A stretch of 64,000 nt of DNA, taken from positions 1-64,000 of the forward strand of contig NZ_BJNT01000019.1 of the NCBI RefSeq assembly GCF_006539825.1, read 5' to 3'. This stretch comes from Corynebacterium variabile. GTDB lineage: Bacteria > Actinomycetota > Actinomycetes > Mycobacteriales > Mycobacteriaceae. Of the stretch, positions 16,141 to 25,051 are shown in pieces (within the stretch, counting starts at the first letter, position 1; every line of letters begins with the position of its first letter). The translations under genes were made by a program, and so were the position numbers. Under the pieces are notes generated by a model that was given only the letters and a program-made list of their open reading frames with translations, had not been told where the DNA came from and ran no database searches.

Positions 16141-16961
16141 GTGTCCGTCTCATCGCCACCGACCTGGACCGCACCCTGCTGGACAGCGCCGGCGGGGTGA
16201 GTCCGCGAACCCTGGAGGCGTTGGACGCCGCGGCGTCCGCCGGGATCCACGTCGTCCCCGCGACCGCCCGAAACCCGGTGGGTCTTCGGCACCTGCAGCC
16301 GGTCCTCGGCTTCGACCAGTGGGCATTGTGCAGCAACGGCGCTTTCGGCGTGCATCTGACCACCCGTGAACTGCTCTTCTCCGACGAGGTCCCGGCCGAG
16401 GTCATCGCCCGGTTCGTCACCGTGCTCGACGCCGCTGTGCCGGGGGTGCGCTACGCCGCGGTCCGGGACGCCGGGGAGCGCTTCGTCGCCCAGAACGGAT
16501 ACGCCGACCTGGCGACCTTCTCCGACCACAAGCGCGACCCCGCGGCGATGCACAGTGAGCCCCTCGAGGTCGTCACAGGAGCGTCCGCGCTGAAACTGGT
16601 CTTCCGGCACGAGACACTCGGCAGCCCGGAGCTCTACAGGATCACCCGTGGTCTGGTGGACGCCGGTGAACTGGACAACCGACTGTTCGAGATGACCCTG
16701 TCCGGTGCGCCGTTCGTCGAGGTCATGGCCGCGGGCGTGTCCAAGGCCTCCGGACTGGCGCAGTTGTGCACCCGACTGGGCGTGGAGCGTTCCGAGGTCC
16801 TCGCCTTCGGCGACGGGCTCAACGACAGGGAAATGCTCACCTGGGCCGGTCACGGGGTCGCTGTCGCCAATGCCGAAGACGCGGTGAAAGATGTCGCCGA
16901 CGAACTCACCTCCTCCAATGACGAAGACGGGGTCGCCCTCGTCATTGAAGCCCTGCTCTGA
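16137..16961 (+). CDS. HAD-superfamily Cof-type phosphatase
   Basis: The 274-residue enzyme has motif I A-T-D-L-D-R-T-L-L (nucleophile D9, acid/base D11). An alpha/beta cap follows, then a conserved Lys in A-S-G-L-A-Q-L with motif F-G-D-G-L-N-D-R-E-M-L, then A-V-A-N-A typical of the Cof subfamily, which hydrolyses sugar phosphates or nucleotide-like phosphates. The start is GTG at 16137, overlapping the stop of the META lipoprotein. The 3' end overlaps the convergent MocR gene by 20 bp. Substrate is not predictable. Confidence 0.87.
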   Translation: MSVRLIATDLDRTLLDSAGGVSPRTLEALDAAASAGIHVVPATARNPVGLRHLQPVLGFDQWALCSNGAFGVHLTTRELLFSDEVPAEVIARFVTVLDAAVPGVRYAAVRDAGERFVAQNGYADLATFSDHKRDPAAMHSEPLEVVTGASALKLVFRHETLGSPELYRITRGLVDAGELDNRLFEMTLSGAPFVEVMAAGVSKASGLAQLCTRLGVERSEVLAFGDGLNDREMLTWAGHGVAVANAEDAVKDVADELTSSNDEDGVALVIEALL

Positions 16962-18390
16962 GTACCTCCCCGAGGATCCGCACAGCCTCGCCGTAGCGGC
17001 CGGGTTCCGGGCCGGCGAAATTCAGCCGCAGGAACCGGCCGGTCGGCTCGCTCGGGAAGAGGTCGTCGCCACCGGCGATGACCACATCTCTGGCCTCGCA
17101 GTCGGCGACGAGCCGGTCGAGGTCCGTCGCGTCCGGCAGTCGCAGCCACAGGTTGAGGCCACCGGTCGGCACGGCGGTCAGTTCTGCCTCGGGAAGGTGC
17201 ATCCTCACCGCGGTGACCAGCAGGTCCCGCCGGTGCGCGAGCCGGTCGGGCAGTGTCCTGAGGTGACTGCGCCAGGCCGGTGTCCCGAGGACGTCGAGGG
17301 CGGCGGCCTGGAGCAGCGGGGAGACGTACATCGACGAGGCACCGACATTGCCGAGGATCCGCTCGCGCACCGGACCACGGGCGATGACCGCGCCGACCCG
17401 CAGCGCCGGGGACAGTGACTTCGACAGGGACCGCAGGTAGATCACCCGGCCCGAATCGTCACCGGCGGCCATCGGTGGCAGGGACGCCGCCACACCGTCG
17501 ATCGCGAAGTCCTTCGCCCAGTCATCCTCGACAAGGAAGGCACCGTGGCGTGCGACGACCTCGAGGATGCGGCTCCGGGTCTCCGGGGACCACACCGCAC
17601 CGGTCGGGTTGGTGAACCGTGGTTGGGCGTAGAACAGTCGTGCCCCGGTCCGGGCGAGGACGCGGTCAAGCTCAGTCGGGTCAGGGCCGTCCGGGCCCGT
17701 GGCCAGCGGGACCATCCGGACGCCCGTCTGCGGGCCGGCGAGCACCGCACCCCAGTAGGTCGGGGATTCCAGGACCACCGGCTCTCCCGGCCCGGTGACC
17801 GCCCGGAAGATCGCAGAGAGCCCCGACTGTGTACCGGGCAGCACGGTGACATCCGTAGCGGTGACCGGTGTGACACCAGGAGGGGTCTGCGTGGCCAGGT
17901 CCTGGGCGAACCAGTGCCGCAGTTCCTGCAGGCCGGCCCGCGGTGCGGCCGTCACGGCCGCATCCGACCGGGCAGCCCGCCCCAGGGCCTGCCGGACCGC
18001 CTTCTCTGGCAGGAGGTCCCTTCCCGGGTACCCGTTGTGCAGTGCGACGGCGTCCACCGGGGTGGGGCGCAGCACACCGGAGGCAGGCGTGGACCGGGAC
18101 TCACCGGGTATCCGTCCGGCCCTCTCCCCCAGCGCGCCGACCTGCCAGGAGAAGTCCGTCGGGCGGACGCGCCGGGTCTCCGACGCCGTGGCGATGAAGG
18201 TGCCGACCCCCGGGCGGGTCTCGACGAGGCCGTCGGCGGTGAGCGAGCGCAGGGCCTCCTGCACGGTCACCGGACCGAGCCCGTGTTCTTTCGCCAGGGT
18301 CCGGGTGGAGGGTAGCCGGGTCCCCGGGGCACGTCCGGCGATCCAGGTGCGCAGTTCTGCGGCCAGTCGGGAACTGCTACTGTCAGACAT
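16942..18390 (-). CDS. MocR-family transcription regulator (GntR wHTH plus aminotransferase fold)
   Basis: The 482-residue protein has a GntR winged helix at 8-67 (L-P-S-T-R-T-L-A, then G-P-V-T-V-Q-E-A-L-R-S-L). A type I aminotransferase-like domain follows, with F-T-N-P-T-G and the PLP lysine in S-L-S-K-S-L-S-P. The MocR class senses PLP or its adducts; PdxR is one example, but here no pdx genes are adjacent, so the effector is unknown. The ATG at 18390 overlaps the divergent alaT ATG (CATG). TATCAT (18399-18404 on this strand) lies 8 nt upstream. Three GCTACTG-type repeats in the junction are plausible operator sites. Confidence 0.87.
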   Translation of the reverse strand: MSDSSSSRLAAELRTWIAGRAPGTRLPSTRTLAKEHGLGPVTVQEALRSLTADGLVETRPGVGTFIATASETRRVRPTDFSWQVGALGERAGRIPGESRSTPASGVLRPTPVDAVALHNGYPGRDLLPEKAVRQALGRAARSDAAVTAAPRAGLQELRHWFAQDLATQTPPGVTPVTATDVTVLPGTQSGLSAIFRAVTGPGEPVVLESPTYWGAVLAGPQTGVRMVPLATGPDGPDPTELDRVLARTGARLFYAQPRFTNPTGAVWSPETRSRILEVVARHGAFLVEDDWAKDFAIDGVAASLPPMAAGDDSGRVIYLRSLSKSLSPALRVGAVIARGPVRERILGNVGASSMYVSPLLQAAALDVLGTPAWRSHLRTLPDRLAHRRDLLVTAVRMHLPEAELTAVPTGGLNLWLRLPDATDLDRLVADCEARDVVIAGGDDLFPSEPTGRFLRLNFAGPEPGRYGEAVRILGEVLRAGLQ

Positions 18391-18436
18391 GAGAAACCAT
18401 GATAGCGCTACCGTGAACAGTGCGAAACCGCTACTG
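18376..18436 (+). promoter_or_regulatory. MocR/alaT divergent control region with three GCTAC(T/C)G direct repeats
   Basis: Repeats are at 18376-18382 (GCTACTG), 18407-18413 (GCTACCG) and 18430-18436 (GCTACTG). The central one lies in an imperfect palindrome around TAGCGCTA (18403-18410). TACTGT (18378-18383) precedes the rightward ATG, and TATCAT on the other strand precedes the leftward ATG. MocR proteins are known to bind direct repeats, so this is a likely autoregulatory operator. Binding is inferred. Confidence 0.5.
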
Positions 18437-19672
18437 GGCCCGGTACGGCGGTCCTCGAAACTCCGCAATGTCCTCTACGAGATCCGCGGCCCGGTCGCCG
18501 ACCGTGCCGCAGCCCTGGAACGCGAGGGCACCGAGATCCTCAAGCTCAACATCGGCAACCCGCAGCCGTTCGGGTTCACCGCTCCTCCGTCGATCGTGGA
18601 GCGCATGGCACGCACCCTCGACGTCTCCCACGGCTACTCGGACTCCCACGGGCTACCGGAGGCGGTGGAGGCCGTCATCTCCCGCTACGCCGCCGTCCCG
18701 GACTTCCCGGAGCTCGACCGCGACCGGGTGTTCCTCGGCAACGGGGTCTCCGAGCTGATCACCATGACCTGCCAGGCACTCGTGGACACCGGCGACGAGA
18801 TTCTTGTCCCCGCCCCCGACTACCCGCTGTGGACCGCAATGGTCACCCTGGCCGGCGGTAACGCGGTGCACTACCGGTGCGACGAGTCCGACAACTGGAA
18901 CCCCGATCTCGCCGACATGGAGGCCCGGATCACCGACCGGACCACGGCGATCGTGGTGATCAACCCGAACAACCCCACCGGCGCGGTCTACCCGCCGCAT
19001 CTCCTGCGCGGTATCGCCGACATCGCCCGGCGCCACTCCCTGACCCTGCTTGTCGACGAGATCTACGACGTCATCACCTACGACGGCGTCACCCACACTC
19101 CCCTGGCCACCGTCGCCCCTGACCTCCTGACGCTGAGCTACTCCGGTCTGTCGAAGTCGAGCCGGTTGGCCGGCTACCGCGCCGGATGGCTGGTGGTGAC
19201 CGGGCCGACGGACCATGCCGAGGACTTCCTCCACGGGCTCAATCTCATGGCTTCCACCCGGTTGTGTGCGAACGTGCCGGGACAGCAGGCGGTCGTCGCA
19301 GCGTTAGGCGGTGCCGCTTCCAGGGAGGACGCCGACCTGTCGATCGGTGGACTGACCGCCCCCGGTGGTCGACTGTGCCGCAGTCGGGACGTCGTGGCGT
19401 CCTCACTCAACGCGATGAACGGGGTGAGCTGCGTGACGCCCCGCGGGGCACTGTACGCCTTCCCGCGCCTGGATCCGGAGGTCCACCAGATCCGCAATGA
19501 CGAACAGCTGGTCATGGACCTGCTGGAGCGCGAGCACATCCTGCTGGTCCACGGCACCGGCTTCAACTGGCCCACCCCGGACCATCTGCGCATTGTGCTG
19601 CTGCCGGAGGAGAAGGTGCTGGGCACGGCAATGGAACGGATGGGGAACTTCCTGGCGTCCTACCGGCAGTGA
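18389..19672 (+). CDS. alaT: Alanine aminotransferase AlaT-like
   Basis: The 427-residue class I aminotransferase resembles corynebacterial AlaT over its length: V-L-Y-E-I-R-G-P, F-L-G-N-G-V-S-E-L-I-T-M-T, I-N-P-N-N-P-T-G-A-V-Y-P, the Schiff-base lysine in Y-S-G-L-S-K-S-S-R, and the substrate Arg near the C-terminus in H-L-R-I-V-L-L-P. It should exchange amino groups among alanine, glutamate and pyruvate. The start could be ATG 18389 (overlapping the divergent MocR start) or GTG 18413; both would be nearly leaderless. The N-terminal extension of about 25 residues is not conserved. Confidence 0.82.
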   Translation: MRNHDSATVNSAKPLLGPVRRSSKLRNVLYEIRGPVADRAAALEREGTEILKLNIGNPQPFGFTAPPSIVERMARTLDVSHGYSDSHGLPEAVEAVISRYAAVPDFPELDRDRVFLGNGVSELITMTCQALVDTGDEILVPAPDYPLWTAMVTLAGGNAVHYRCDESDNWNPDLADMEARITDRTTAIVVINPNNPTGAVYPPHLLRGIADIARRHSLTLLVDEIYDVITYDGVTHTPLATVAPDLLTLSYSGLSKSSRLAGYRAGWLVVTGPTDHAEDFLHGLNLMASTRLCANVPGQQAVVAALGGAASREDADLSIGGLTAPGGRLCRSRDVVASSLNAMNGVSCVTPRGALYAFPRLDPEVHQIRNDEQLVMDLLEREHILLVHGTGFNWPTPDHLRIVLLPEEKVLGTAMERMGNFLASYRQ

Positions 19673-19814
19673 CGGTGGACTCCTCCGACCGAAATATGCC
19701 AGGCGCTAACGATTGGCCGGGCGAACGCGATGGTAGTTATTGAGACGCCGATCACACCGGCATCCCGTGACCGGCGTCAACTGTCTCCGACCGCCACGAG
19801 GAGTGGCAGGAACA

Positions 19815-20279
19815 ATGACACACACCGCGACACACACCACCCGACATCCCCGACTGACCCGTAGGGTCCTCACCGGCACGGCCGCGGTCGTCGCCGCAGT
19901 GGGCCTCGCCGGAGTCCCCGCCGCCACGGCCGCCCCCGCTCTGCCGGACGCCACCCCGTCGCTCGCAGAAGGGTCGCTGTCCTCGCTGCCGAGCCTGCAG
20001 TTCGCGGGACGCTGGGTCGACCTCAATCCGGCAGGTAACGGTGAACTGACCTTCCATAACGGACGGGTCTCCGGCACCGACGGCTGCAACGGCATCGGCT
20101 CGACCTACACCGTCACCGGCAACGGTATCCGCACTGCCCACGTCAACCCGTTCATCTCGACGATGATCGCCTGCGACAACCAGTGGCTCGGCGGAGTCAA
20201 GACCATCGACCACTACGGCGTGGTCATGGTCGTCCGCGGCCAGGACGGCCAGATCATCGGACTGCTGCGTCCGGCCTAG
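19815..20279 (+). CDS. Secreted META-domain protein
   Basis: The 154-residue protein has a long signal peptide (R-R-V-L-T-G-T-A-A-V-V-A-A-V-G-L-A-G, cleavage after A-T-A-A). It then has a short META domain with G-T-D-G-C-N-G-I and M-I-A-C, the same Cys pair as in the lipoprotein at 15586. The two proteins are clearly paralogous, but this one lacks a lipobox and should be released or loosely wall-bound. GAGGAG and CAGGAAC lie upstream of the ATG at 19815. Function unknown. Confidence 0.78.
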   Translation: MTHTATHTTRHPRLTRRVLTGTAAVVAAVGLAGVPAATAAPALPDATPSLAEGSLSSLPSLQFAGRWVDLNPAGNGELTFHNGRVSGTDGCNGIGSTYTVTGNGIRTAHVNPFISTMIACDNQWLGGVKTIDHYGVVMVVRGQDGQIIGLLRPA

Positions 20280-20481
20280 ACACCCGGTCCCGGTCACCCA
20301 CTGATCGACCATGATCGCCATGGCCTGCCGTCACTGCAGGTCACGGCGGTTTATCCTGTATACCCTGTTTATTCTCCGGTGCGCGGGCACCCTCGAGCAC
20401 AGGCGAACCGGACGTGACCTACCTGGCATCCCAGGTGTGGCGGATCACCCCCGGACCCCCGGCGTCATTTACGATTGGCCT

Positions 20482-21285
20482 ATGTCTAATCCCCCCATCG
20501 CATTCGTCATCGCCGGTTCTGAAGCCACCGGCGGTGCCGGCATCCAGGTCGATCTGAAGACCTTCCAGCAGCTCGGGGTCTACGGCGTCGGCGCACTGTC
20601 CTGCATCGTCGCCTTCGATCCGAACAACGGCTGGGGTCACCGTTTCCATCCGGTCGACCCGGAGCTCATCGCCGAGCAGTTCGAGGCCGCCCTGGCCACC
20701 CACCCGGTCGAGAACATGAAGACCGCCAAGGTCGGCATGCTGGGAACCCCTGCCACCATCGAGATCGTCGCCGAAAAGCTCGCGGAACGCTCCTGGGAGA
20801 ACCTGGTCCTCGACCCGGTGCTGATCTGCAAGGGCCAGGAGCCCGGCGCGGCGCTGGACACCGACAACGCCCTCAAGGAGAAGATCCTCCCGCTCGCCAC
20901 CGTCGTCACCCCGAACGTCTTCGAGTCCCAGAGCCTGTCCGGCATGGAACACATCGAGACCGTCGAGGATCTCGAGGAGGCCGCGAAGCGTATCGGTGAG
21001 AAAGTCCCCTACGTGCTGGCCAAGGGGGGCGTCGAGCTTCCGGGCGAGGACGCCGTGGATGTTCTCTGGGACGGCCACGAGATCACCCGCTTCGCCGTGC
21101 CGAAGGTCGGCGAGCAGCGCGTCTCCGGTGCCGGCTGCACCGTCGCCGCCGCACTCACCGCGGAGCTGGCCAAGGGCAATGATGTCGCCACTGCGGTACA
21201 CGTCGCCAAGGACCTCGTCACCCGCGGCATCGAGCACCGTGTCACCGCGAACACCCCGTTCGACACCGTCTGGCAGGGCGCGTAG
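20482..21285 (+). CDS. ThiD/PdxK-like kinase (hydroxymethylpyrimidine or pyridoxine kinase)
   Basis: The 267-residue ribokinase-fold enzyme has G-S-E-A-T-G-G-A-G-I-Q-V-D-L-K-T at the N-terminus. The anion-hole motif near the C-terminus is V-S-G-A-G-C-T-V-A-A-A (catalytic position usually Asp or Cys after G-A-G/G-T-G; here Cys). This matches the ThiD2/PdxK group that phosphorylates HMP or pyridoxal. A separate ThiD domain lies in the thiamine operon at 36899, so this copy may serve vitamin B6 salvage. TACGAT lies 6 nt upstream of the ATG (leaderless). Confidence 0.78.
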   Translation: MSNPPIAFVIAGSEATGGAGIQVDLKTFQQLGVYGVGALSCIVAFDPNNGWGHRFHPVDPELIAEQFEAALATHPVENMKTAKVGMLGTPATIEIVAEKLAERSWENLVLDPVLICKGQEPGAALDTDNALKEKILPLATVVTPNVFESQSLSGMEHIETVEDLEEAAKRIGEKVPYVLAKGGVELPGEDAVDVLWDGHEITRFAVPKVGEQRVSGAGCTVAAALTAELAKGNDVATAVHVAKDLVTRGIEHRVTANTPFDTVWQGA

Positions 21286-21309
21286 TTCCTTCCGCCCGCT
21301 TCGTGCGCC

Positions 21310-22140
21310 TCACATCCCGATCCGGAACGCCGGGACACTCTGGTCGACGACCCACGGCTCGGCGTGCAGAGTGAACAGTTCCTCGGCGTTGCGTCCGGTG
21401 GACTGCCCGTCGGCGAATTCCCCCTCTTCAAGGACGAGGTAGGCGGAAGTGTCCATGAGGTACATGAACAGGTCCTCCGGCGAAATGGAGGCGTTCACCA
21501 CCTGCAGCTCAGGATGTCCCATCGCCCAGAGACCGTGGGTGTAACCGGAAAAGCCCTCCGCTTCCGGTCGCAGCCAGGCCGAGACCCACAGCGGCCACGG
21601 GGTGGAGCCGAACTGACCGGTCACGACCTGGTGCAGGAACGGCAGGCCGAACGTCGCCGCCGCGGACCCGGAGTAGTAGCCGACGAGACCGGGCAGACGT
21701 GACAGAGCCATCGTCAGCATGCCGTGCACACGGGCGGCGATCAGCTGGGTCTGCGGTGCGGACAGGTCAGCGACCTGTTCGGCGGCGTCACCGGTGAACT
21801 CCGGCGGCACGGCGACGAGGATCTGTGCCTTGTGCGTGGAGATGCGGTCACGGTCCTCGCCCTGGCAGTACAGCTGGTGGGCGTTGGACTCGGCCTCATG
21901 GTCCGGGACGGGCGCGTCGATGAGGGTGAGGAAGGCGATGGCACCGAACTTCGCGATCCGGACCTCGAGAATCCCCTCCTTCCCTGCGACCGGTTCCACG
22001 GCGACACCGAGGTCACCCGGCACATCGGACACCTGCGCGATCACGTCTTCCTCTCCAGGCAGCGACTCAAACAGCAGGTCACCGAGCATCAGACGCGGTT
22101 CGAATGTGGCGGACGGGGTGGCGGGGTTCTCGTCAGACAT
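21310..22140 (-). CDS. DUF4261 family protein
   Basis: The 276-residue cytoplasmic protein shows features of DUF4261: P-R-L-M-L-G-D-L-L-F-E, a central A-V-P-P-E-F, V-G-Y-Y-S-G-S and the final segment with G-L-W-A-M-G-H-P-E-L-Q-V. The family has no known activity and occurs widely in bacteria as single genes. It is convergent with the kinase gene (24-bp gap). No signal peptide or membrane helix is seen. Confidence 0.7.
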   Translation of the reverse strand: MSDENPATPSATFEPRLMLGDLLFESLPGEEDVIAQVSDVPGDLGVAVEPVAGKEGILEVRIAKFGAIAFLTLIDAPVPDHEAESNAHQLYCQGEDRDRISTHKAQILVAVPPEFTGDAAEQVADLSAPQTQLIAARVHGMLTMALSRLPGLVGYYSGSAAATFGLPFLHQVVTGQFGSTPWPLWVSAWLRPEAEGFSGYTHGLWAMGHPELQVVNASISPEDLFMYLMDTSAYLVLEEGEFADGQSTGRNAEELFTLHAEPWVVDQSVPAFRIGM

Positions 22141-22308
22141 GGTCGCGAGGGTACCTGAGACCCTTTGTCCGGTTGCGTGAGGATCAGCTCGATGACGCTG
22201 GAAGCCTGGACGGAAAGAAATCCATTAATCGATCACCCGTTCCCACGTCCACCCCCGCTGCCGGTAGAATCGACGGGCGACACCACCACAACACCCCAGG
22301 AGGCTGTG

Positions 22309-22779
22309 ATGACCACCGATTTCCCCACCCCGGAACTTGCCGAACGCCCGGAACAGCATCTCGCCGTCGTCCGCGAGACACTTCCCATGGACGGCATCAG
22401 AGACCACTACGACCGCGCCTTTCCGCTGATCTTCAACAGTCTGGGAAAGGCCGGCGTCAGCCCCTCCGGACCGGCCATGGCTGTCACCCACGGTATGCCA
22501 GCGGAGACCATCGACCTCTCCGCCGCGGTGCCCGTCACCGACCCGATCAGCGCCGACGGTGACGTCACCCCGGAAGTCCTGCCTGCCGGCCGGGCGGTCA
22601 CCCTGCTGGTCCGAGGGAGCTACGACCTGATCGTCGCCGCCTACGGGCACCTCTTCGACTGGGTCAACGAGCAGGGTCTGACTCCCACCGGCCTCGCCTG
22701 GGAGCAGTACCTCACCGAACCGACCCCGGACGGTGACCCGGCCGACAACGAGACCCTGCTCGGCGCCTACGTGGAGTAA
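22309..22779 (+). CDS. GyrI-like small-molecule-binding domain protein
   Basis: The 156-residue protein is a stand-alone GyrI/AraC-effector-binding-like domain: an N-terminal L-A-V-V-R-E-T-L-P-M strand, a P-L-I-F-N-S-L-G-K-A-G helix region, L-P-A-G-R-A-V-T-L-L-V-R-G-S-Y, then W-E-Q-Y-L-T-E-P. Members bind small hydrophobic or cationic ligands and sometimes hydrolyse them. AGGAGG (22298-22303) precedes the ATG at 22309. No regulator partner is adjacent. Confidence 0.78.
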   Translation: MTTDFPTPELAERPEQHLAVVRETLPMDGIRDHYDRAFPLIFNSLGKAGVSPSGPAMAVTHGMPAETIDLSAAVPVTDPISADGDVTPEVLPAGRAVTLLVRGSYDLIVAAYGHLFDWVNEQGLTPTGLAWEQYLTEPTPDGDPADNETLLGAYVE

Positions 22780-22827
22780 GTAATTCTTCCGGTACCAATC
22801 TGCCTCCCCTGTGCCAGATACGTCGCT

Positions 22828-23099
22828 ATGCCGATGCGCAACGGGGACCAGAACACCTTCCAGGTCGACCTCGGGAGTCGTCGACCCGCTGAGCCGCCAC
22901 ATCTACTCCGGCCCGCGGGTCATCTTGCGCGAGCTGCTGCAGAACGGCGTGGACGCCGCCGCCGCAATGCGCCTCACCCGAACAGCTCATGAACTACTGC
23001 CGGTTGCTGTCCCAGGTCACCGCGGAACCGGGCCGGACGGCAGATTCTGAGAGGTGGATGAACAGGGCCCGGGGGCATGCCGCTAACCTGGGAGAATGA
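22828..23099 (+). pseudogene. Remnant of an HSP90/HtpG-family gene (frameshifted, internally deleted)
   Basis: From ATG 22828 the frame reads N-T-F-Q-V-D-L. After a frameshift at about 22872 it continues as G-V-V-D-P-L-S-R-H-I-Y-S-G-P-R-V-I-L-R-E-L-L-Q-N-G-V-D-A, which is the first ATP-binding helix of HSP90 proteins (N of E-L-L-Q-N-G-V-D is the ATP-contacting Asn). About 40 residues later a third frame gives L-M-N-Y-C-R-L-L-S-Q-V and a plausible C-terminus that stops at 23099. At least 500 residues are missing. The stop overlaps the BCCT transporter ATG (ATGA), as in a former operon. Confidence 0.72.
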
Positions 23100-25045
23100 C
23101 TGAACCAGATTCACCTGACAGTCCGACTGCCCGTACCTCCGACCCCGCCACACGGCGGGGTGCGGTAGGCCTCTACCCCGATGACATGCACCCCGGCCTT
23201 GTCCCCGGGATCAGCATCGATGAACAGCGCAACAGGTTCGGCCTGGACAAGATGGTCTTCGGCATCACCGCCCCCCTCATCCTCGCCTTCATCATCTGGG
23301 GTGTCACCAGCCCGGACTCGGTGGCCTCGACGTCGTCGTCGATGTTCTCCTGGGCGATGGAGAACACCGGCTGGCTGCTGAACATCGTCATGATCACCGC
23401 CCTGATCGTCATGGTCTACCTGGCATTCTCCAGGTTCGGCCAGATCAAGCTGGGTAAGGACGACGAAGAGCCGGAGTTTTCCCGGTTCTCCTGGATCGCC
23501 ATGATGTTCGGTGCCGGCATCGGCGTCGGCATCTTCTTCTTCGGCCCCTCCGAGCCGCTGTCGTACTACCTGTCGCCTCCGCCCCACACCGTCGACGCCG
23601 ACACCCCCGAAGCCGTCCACCAGGCGATGGCCCAGGCACACTTCCACTGGGGACTGTCCCCGTGGGCCCTGTACGCACTGGTCGGCGGCGCACTGGCCTA
23701 CAGCACCTACCGTCGCGGCCGGGTCTCCCTGCTGTCCTCGGTGTTCCGCACACTGTTCGGCGAGAACCAGACCAACGGTTTCGCCGGACGCCTCGTCGAC
23801 ATCATGGCGATCATCGCCACCCTCTTCGGCACCGCCGCCACCCTGGGCCTGTCGGCGATCCAGATCGGCACCGGCGTGGAGATCGTCTCCGGGGCCGGCC
23901 CACTGGCCAACAGTGCCCTGATCATCATCATCGCGGTACTCACCCTCGCGTTCATCATCAGCGCCGTCTCCGGGGTCTCCCGGGGTATCCGCTACCTGTC
24001 GAACATCAACATCAGCCTGACGCTGGGCCTGATCCTGTTTGTCTTCCTCGTCGGACCGACGCTGTTCCTGCTCAACCTCGTGCCCTCGGGCGCGGCGTCC
24101 TACGCCTCCGGCCTCATCGAGATGATGGGCAAGTCCCTGTCCTGGGGCCAGGACACCGTCGACTTCCAGGCGTCCTGGACCGCCTTCTACTGGGCATGGT
24201 GGATCGCCTGGACCCCGTTCGTCGGCATGTTCATCGCCCGGATCTCGAGAGGACGCACCCTCCGGGAGTTCTCCGTGGTCACCACCCTGGTTCCGACCGC
24301 GATCCTCATCCTGGCCTTCACGATCTTCGGTGGTACCGCCATCACCCAGCACCGCAACGGGGCCGTCGGCATGGACGGGAACGACTCCTCGGAGCAGATC
24401 CTGTTCTCCATGTTCGACAACCTCCCCCTGGCGCAGATCACCCCGTGGATCATCATGTTCGTCCTGGCGGTCTTCTTCGTGACCTCCGCTGATTCGGCGT
24501 CAGTGATCATGGGCACGCTGTCGGAGAAAGGCAACCCCGAACCGCGCAAGTACACGGTCATCTTCTGGGGCCTGTGCATGATGGGCATCGCCGTGGTCAT
24601 GCTGCTCGCCGGCGGCGAGGACGCCCTCAGTGGTCTGCAGAACCTGACCATCCTCATCGCCATCCCGTTCTCGGTGGTCCTCATCGGGCTCATCGTGGCC
24701 TTCATCAGGGACCTCAGTACCGACCCGGCGGCGATCCGCCGGAACTACGCCGAGACCGCCATCCACAATGCGGTGGTCAAGGGGCTTGAGGAGCACGGCG
24801 ACGACTTCGAGCTCTCTGTGGGACGCGCCGAGGAGGGTCACGGTGCCGGTGCGGACTTCGACTCGACCTCCCAGGAGGTCACTGAGTGGTACCAGCGCAC
24901 CGATGAGGCCGGCAATGCCGTCGGTTACGACTACGGCTCCGGTGAGTGGGCTGACGGCTGGACACCCGATGACGATCGCCGTGACGACATCGGTGACGAG
25001 GACGCCGACGGCGATCCGGTCACCCCGGGAGTGAACCGGGACTGA
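23096..25045 (+). CDS. BCCT-family osmolyte transporter (betaine/choline/ectoine)
   Basis: The 649-residue protein has about twelve membrane helices after a 40-residue hydrophilic start. It carries the glycine-rich G-A-G-I-G-V-G-I-F-F-F-G motif in helix 3 and the family signature F-Y-W-A-W-W-I-A-W-T-P-F-V-G-M-F-I-A-R-I-S-R-G-R-T in helix 8. It should import trimethylammonium or related solutes with Na+ or H+. The C-terminus is long and strongly acidic (D/E-rich after 590); in BetP a C-terminal extension senses osmotic stress, although that one is basic. The exact substrate cannot be read. Confidence 0.9.
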   Translation: MTEPDSPDSPTARTSDPATRRGAVGLYPDDMHPGLVPGISIDEQRNRFGLDKMVFGITAPLILAFIIWGVTSPDSVASTSSSMFSWAMENTGWLLNIVMITALIVMVYLAFSRFGQIKLGKDDEEPEFSRFSWIAMMFGAGIGVGIFFFGPSEPLSYYLSPPPHTVDADTPEAVHQAMAQAHFHWGLSPWALYALVGGALAYSTYRRGRVSLLSSVFRTLFGENQTNGFAGRLVDIMAIIATLFGTAATLGLSAIQIGTGVEIVSGAGPLANSALIIIIAVLTLAFIISAVSGVSRGIRYLSNINISLTLGLILFVFLVGPTLFLLNLVPSGAASYASGLIEMMGKSLSWGQDTVDFQASWTAFYWAWWIAWTPFVGMFIARISRGRTLREFSVVTTLVPTAILILAFTIFGGTAITQHRNGAVGMDGNDSSEQILFSMFDNLPLAQITPWIIMFVLAVFFVTSADSASVIMGTLSEKGNPEPRKYTVIFWGLCMMGIAVVMLLAGGEDALSGLQNLTILIAIPFSVVLIGLIVAFIRDLSTDPAAIRRNYAETAIHNAVVKGLEEHGDDFELSVGRAEEGHGAGADFDSTSQEVTEWYQRTDEAGNAVGYDYGSGEWADGWTPDDDRRDDIGDEDADGDPVTPGVNRD

Positions 25046-25051
25046 ACCGCC

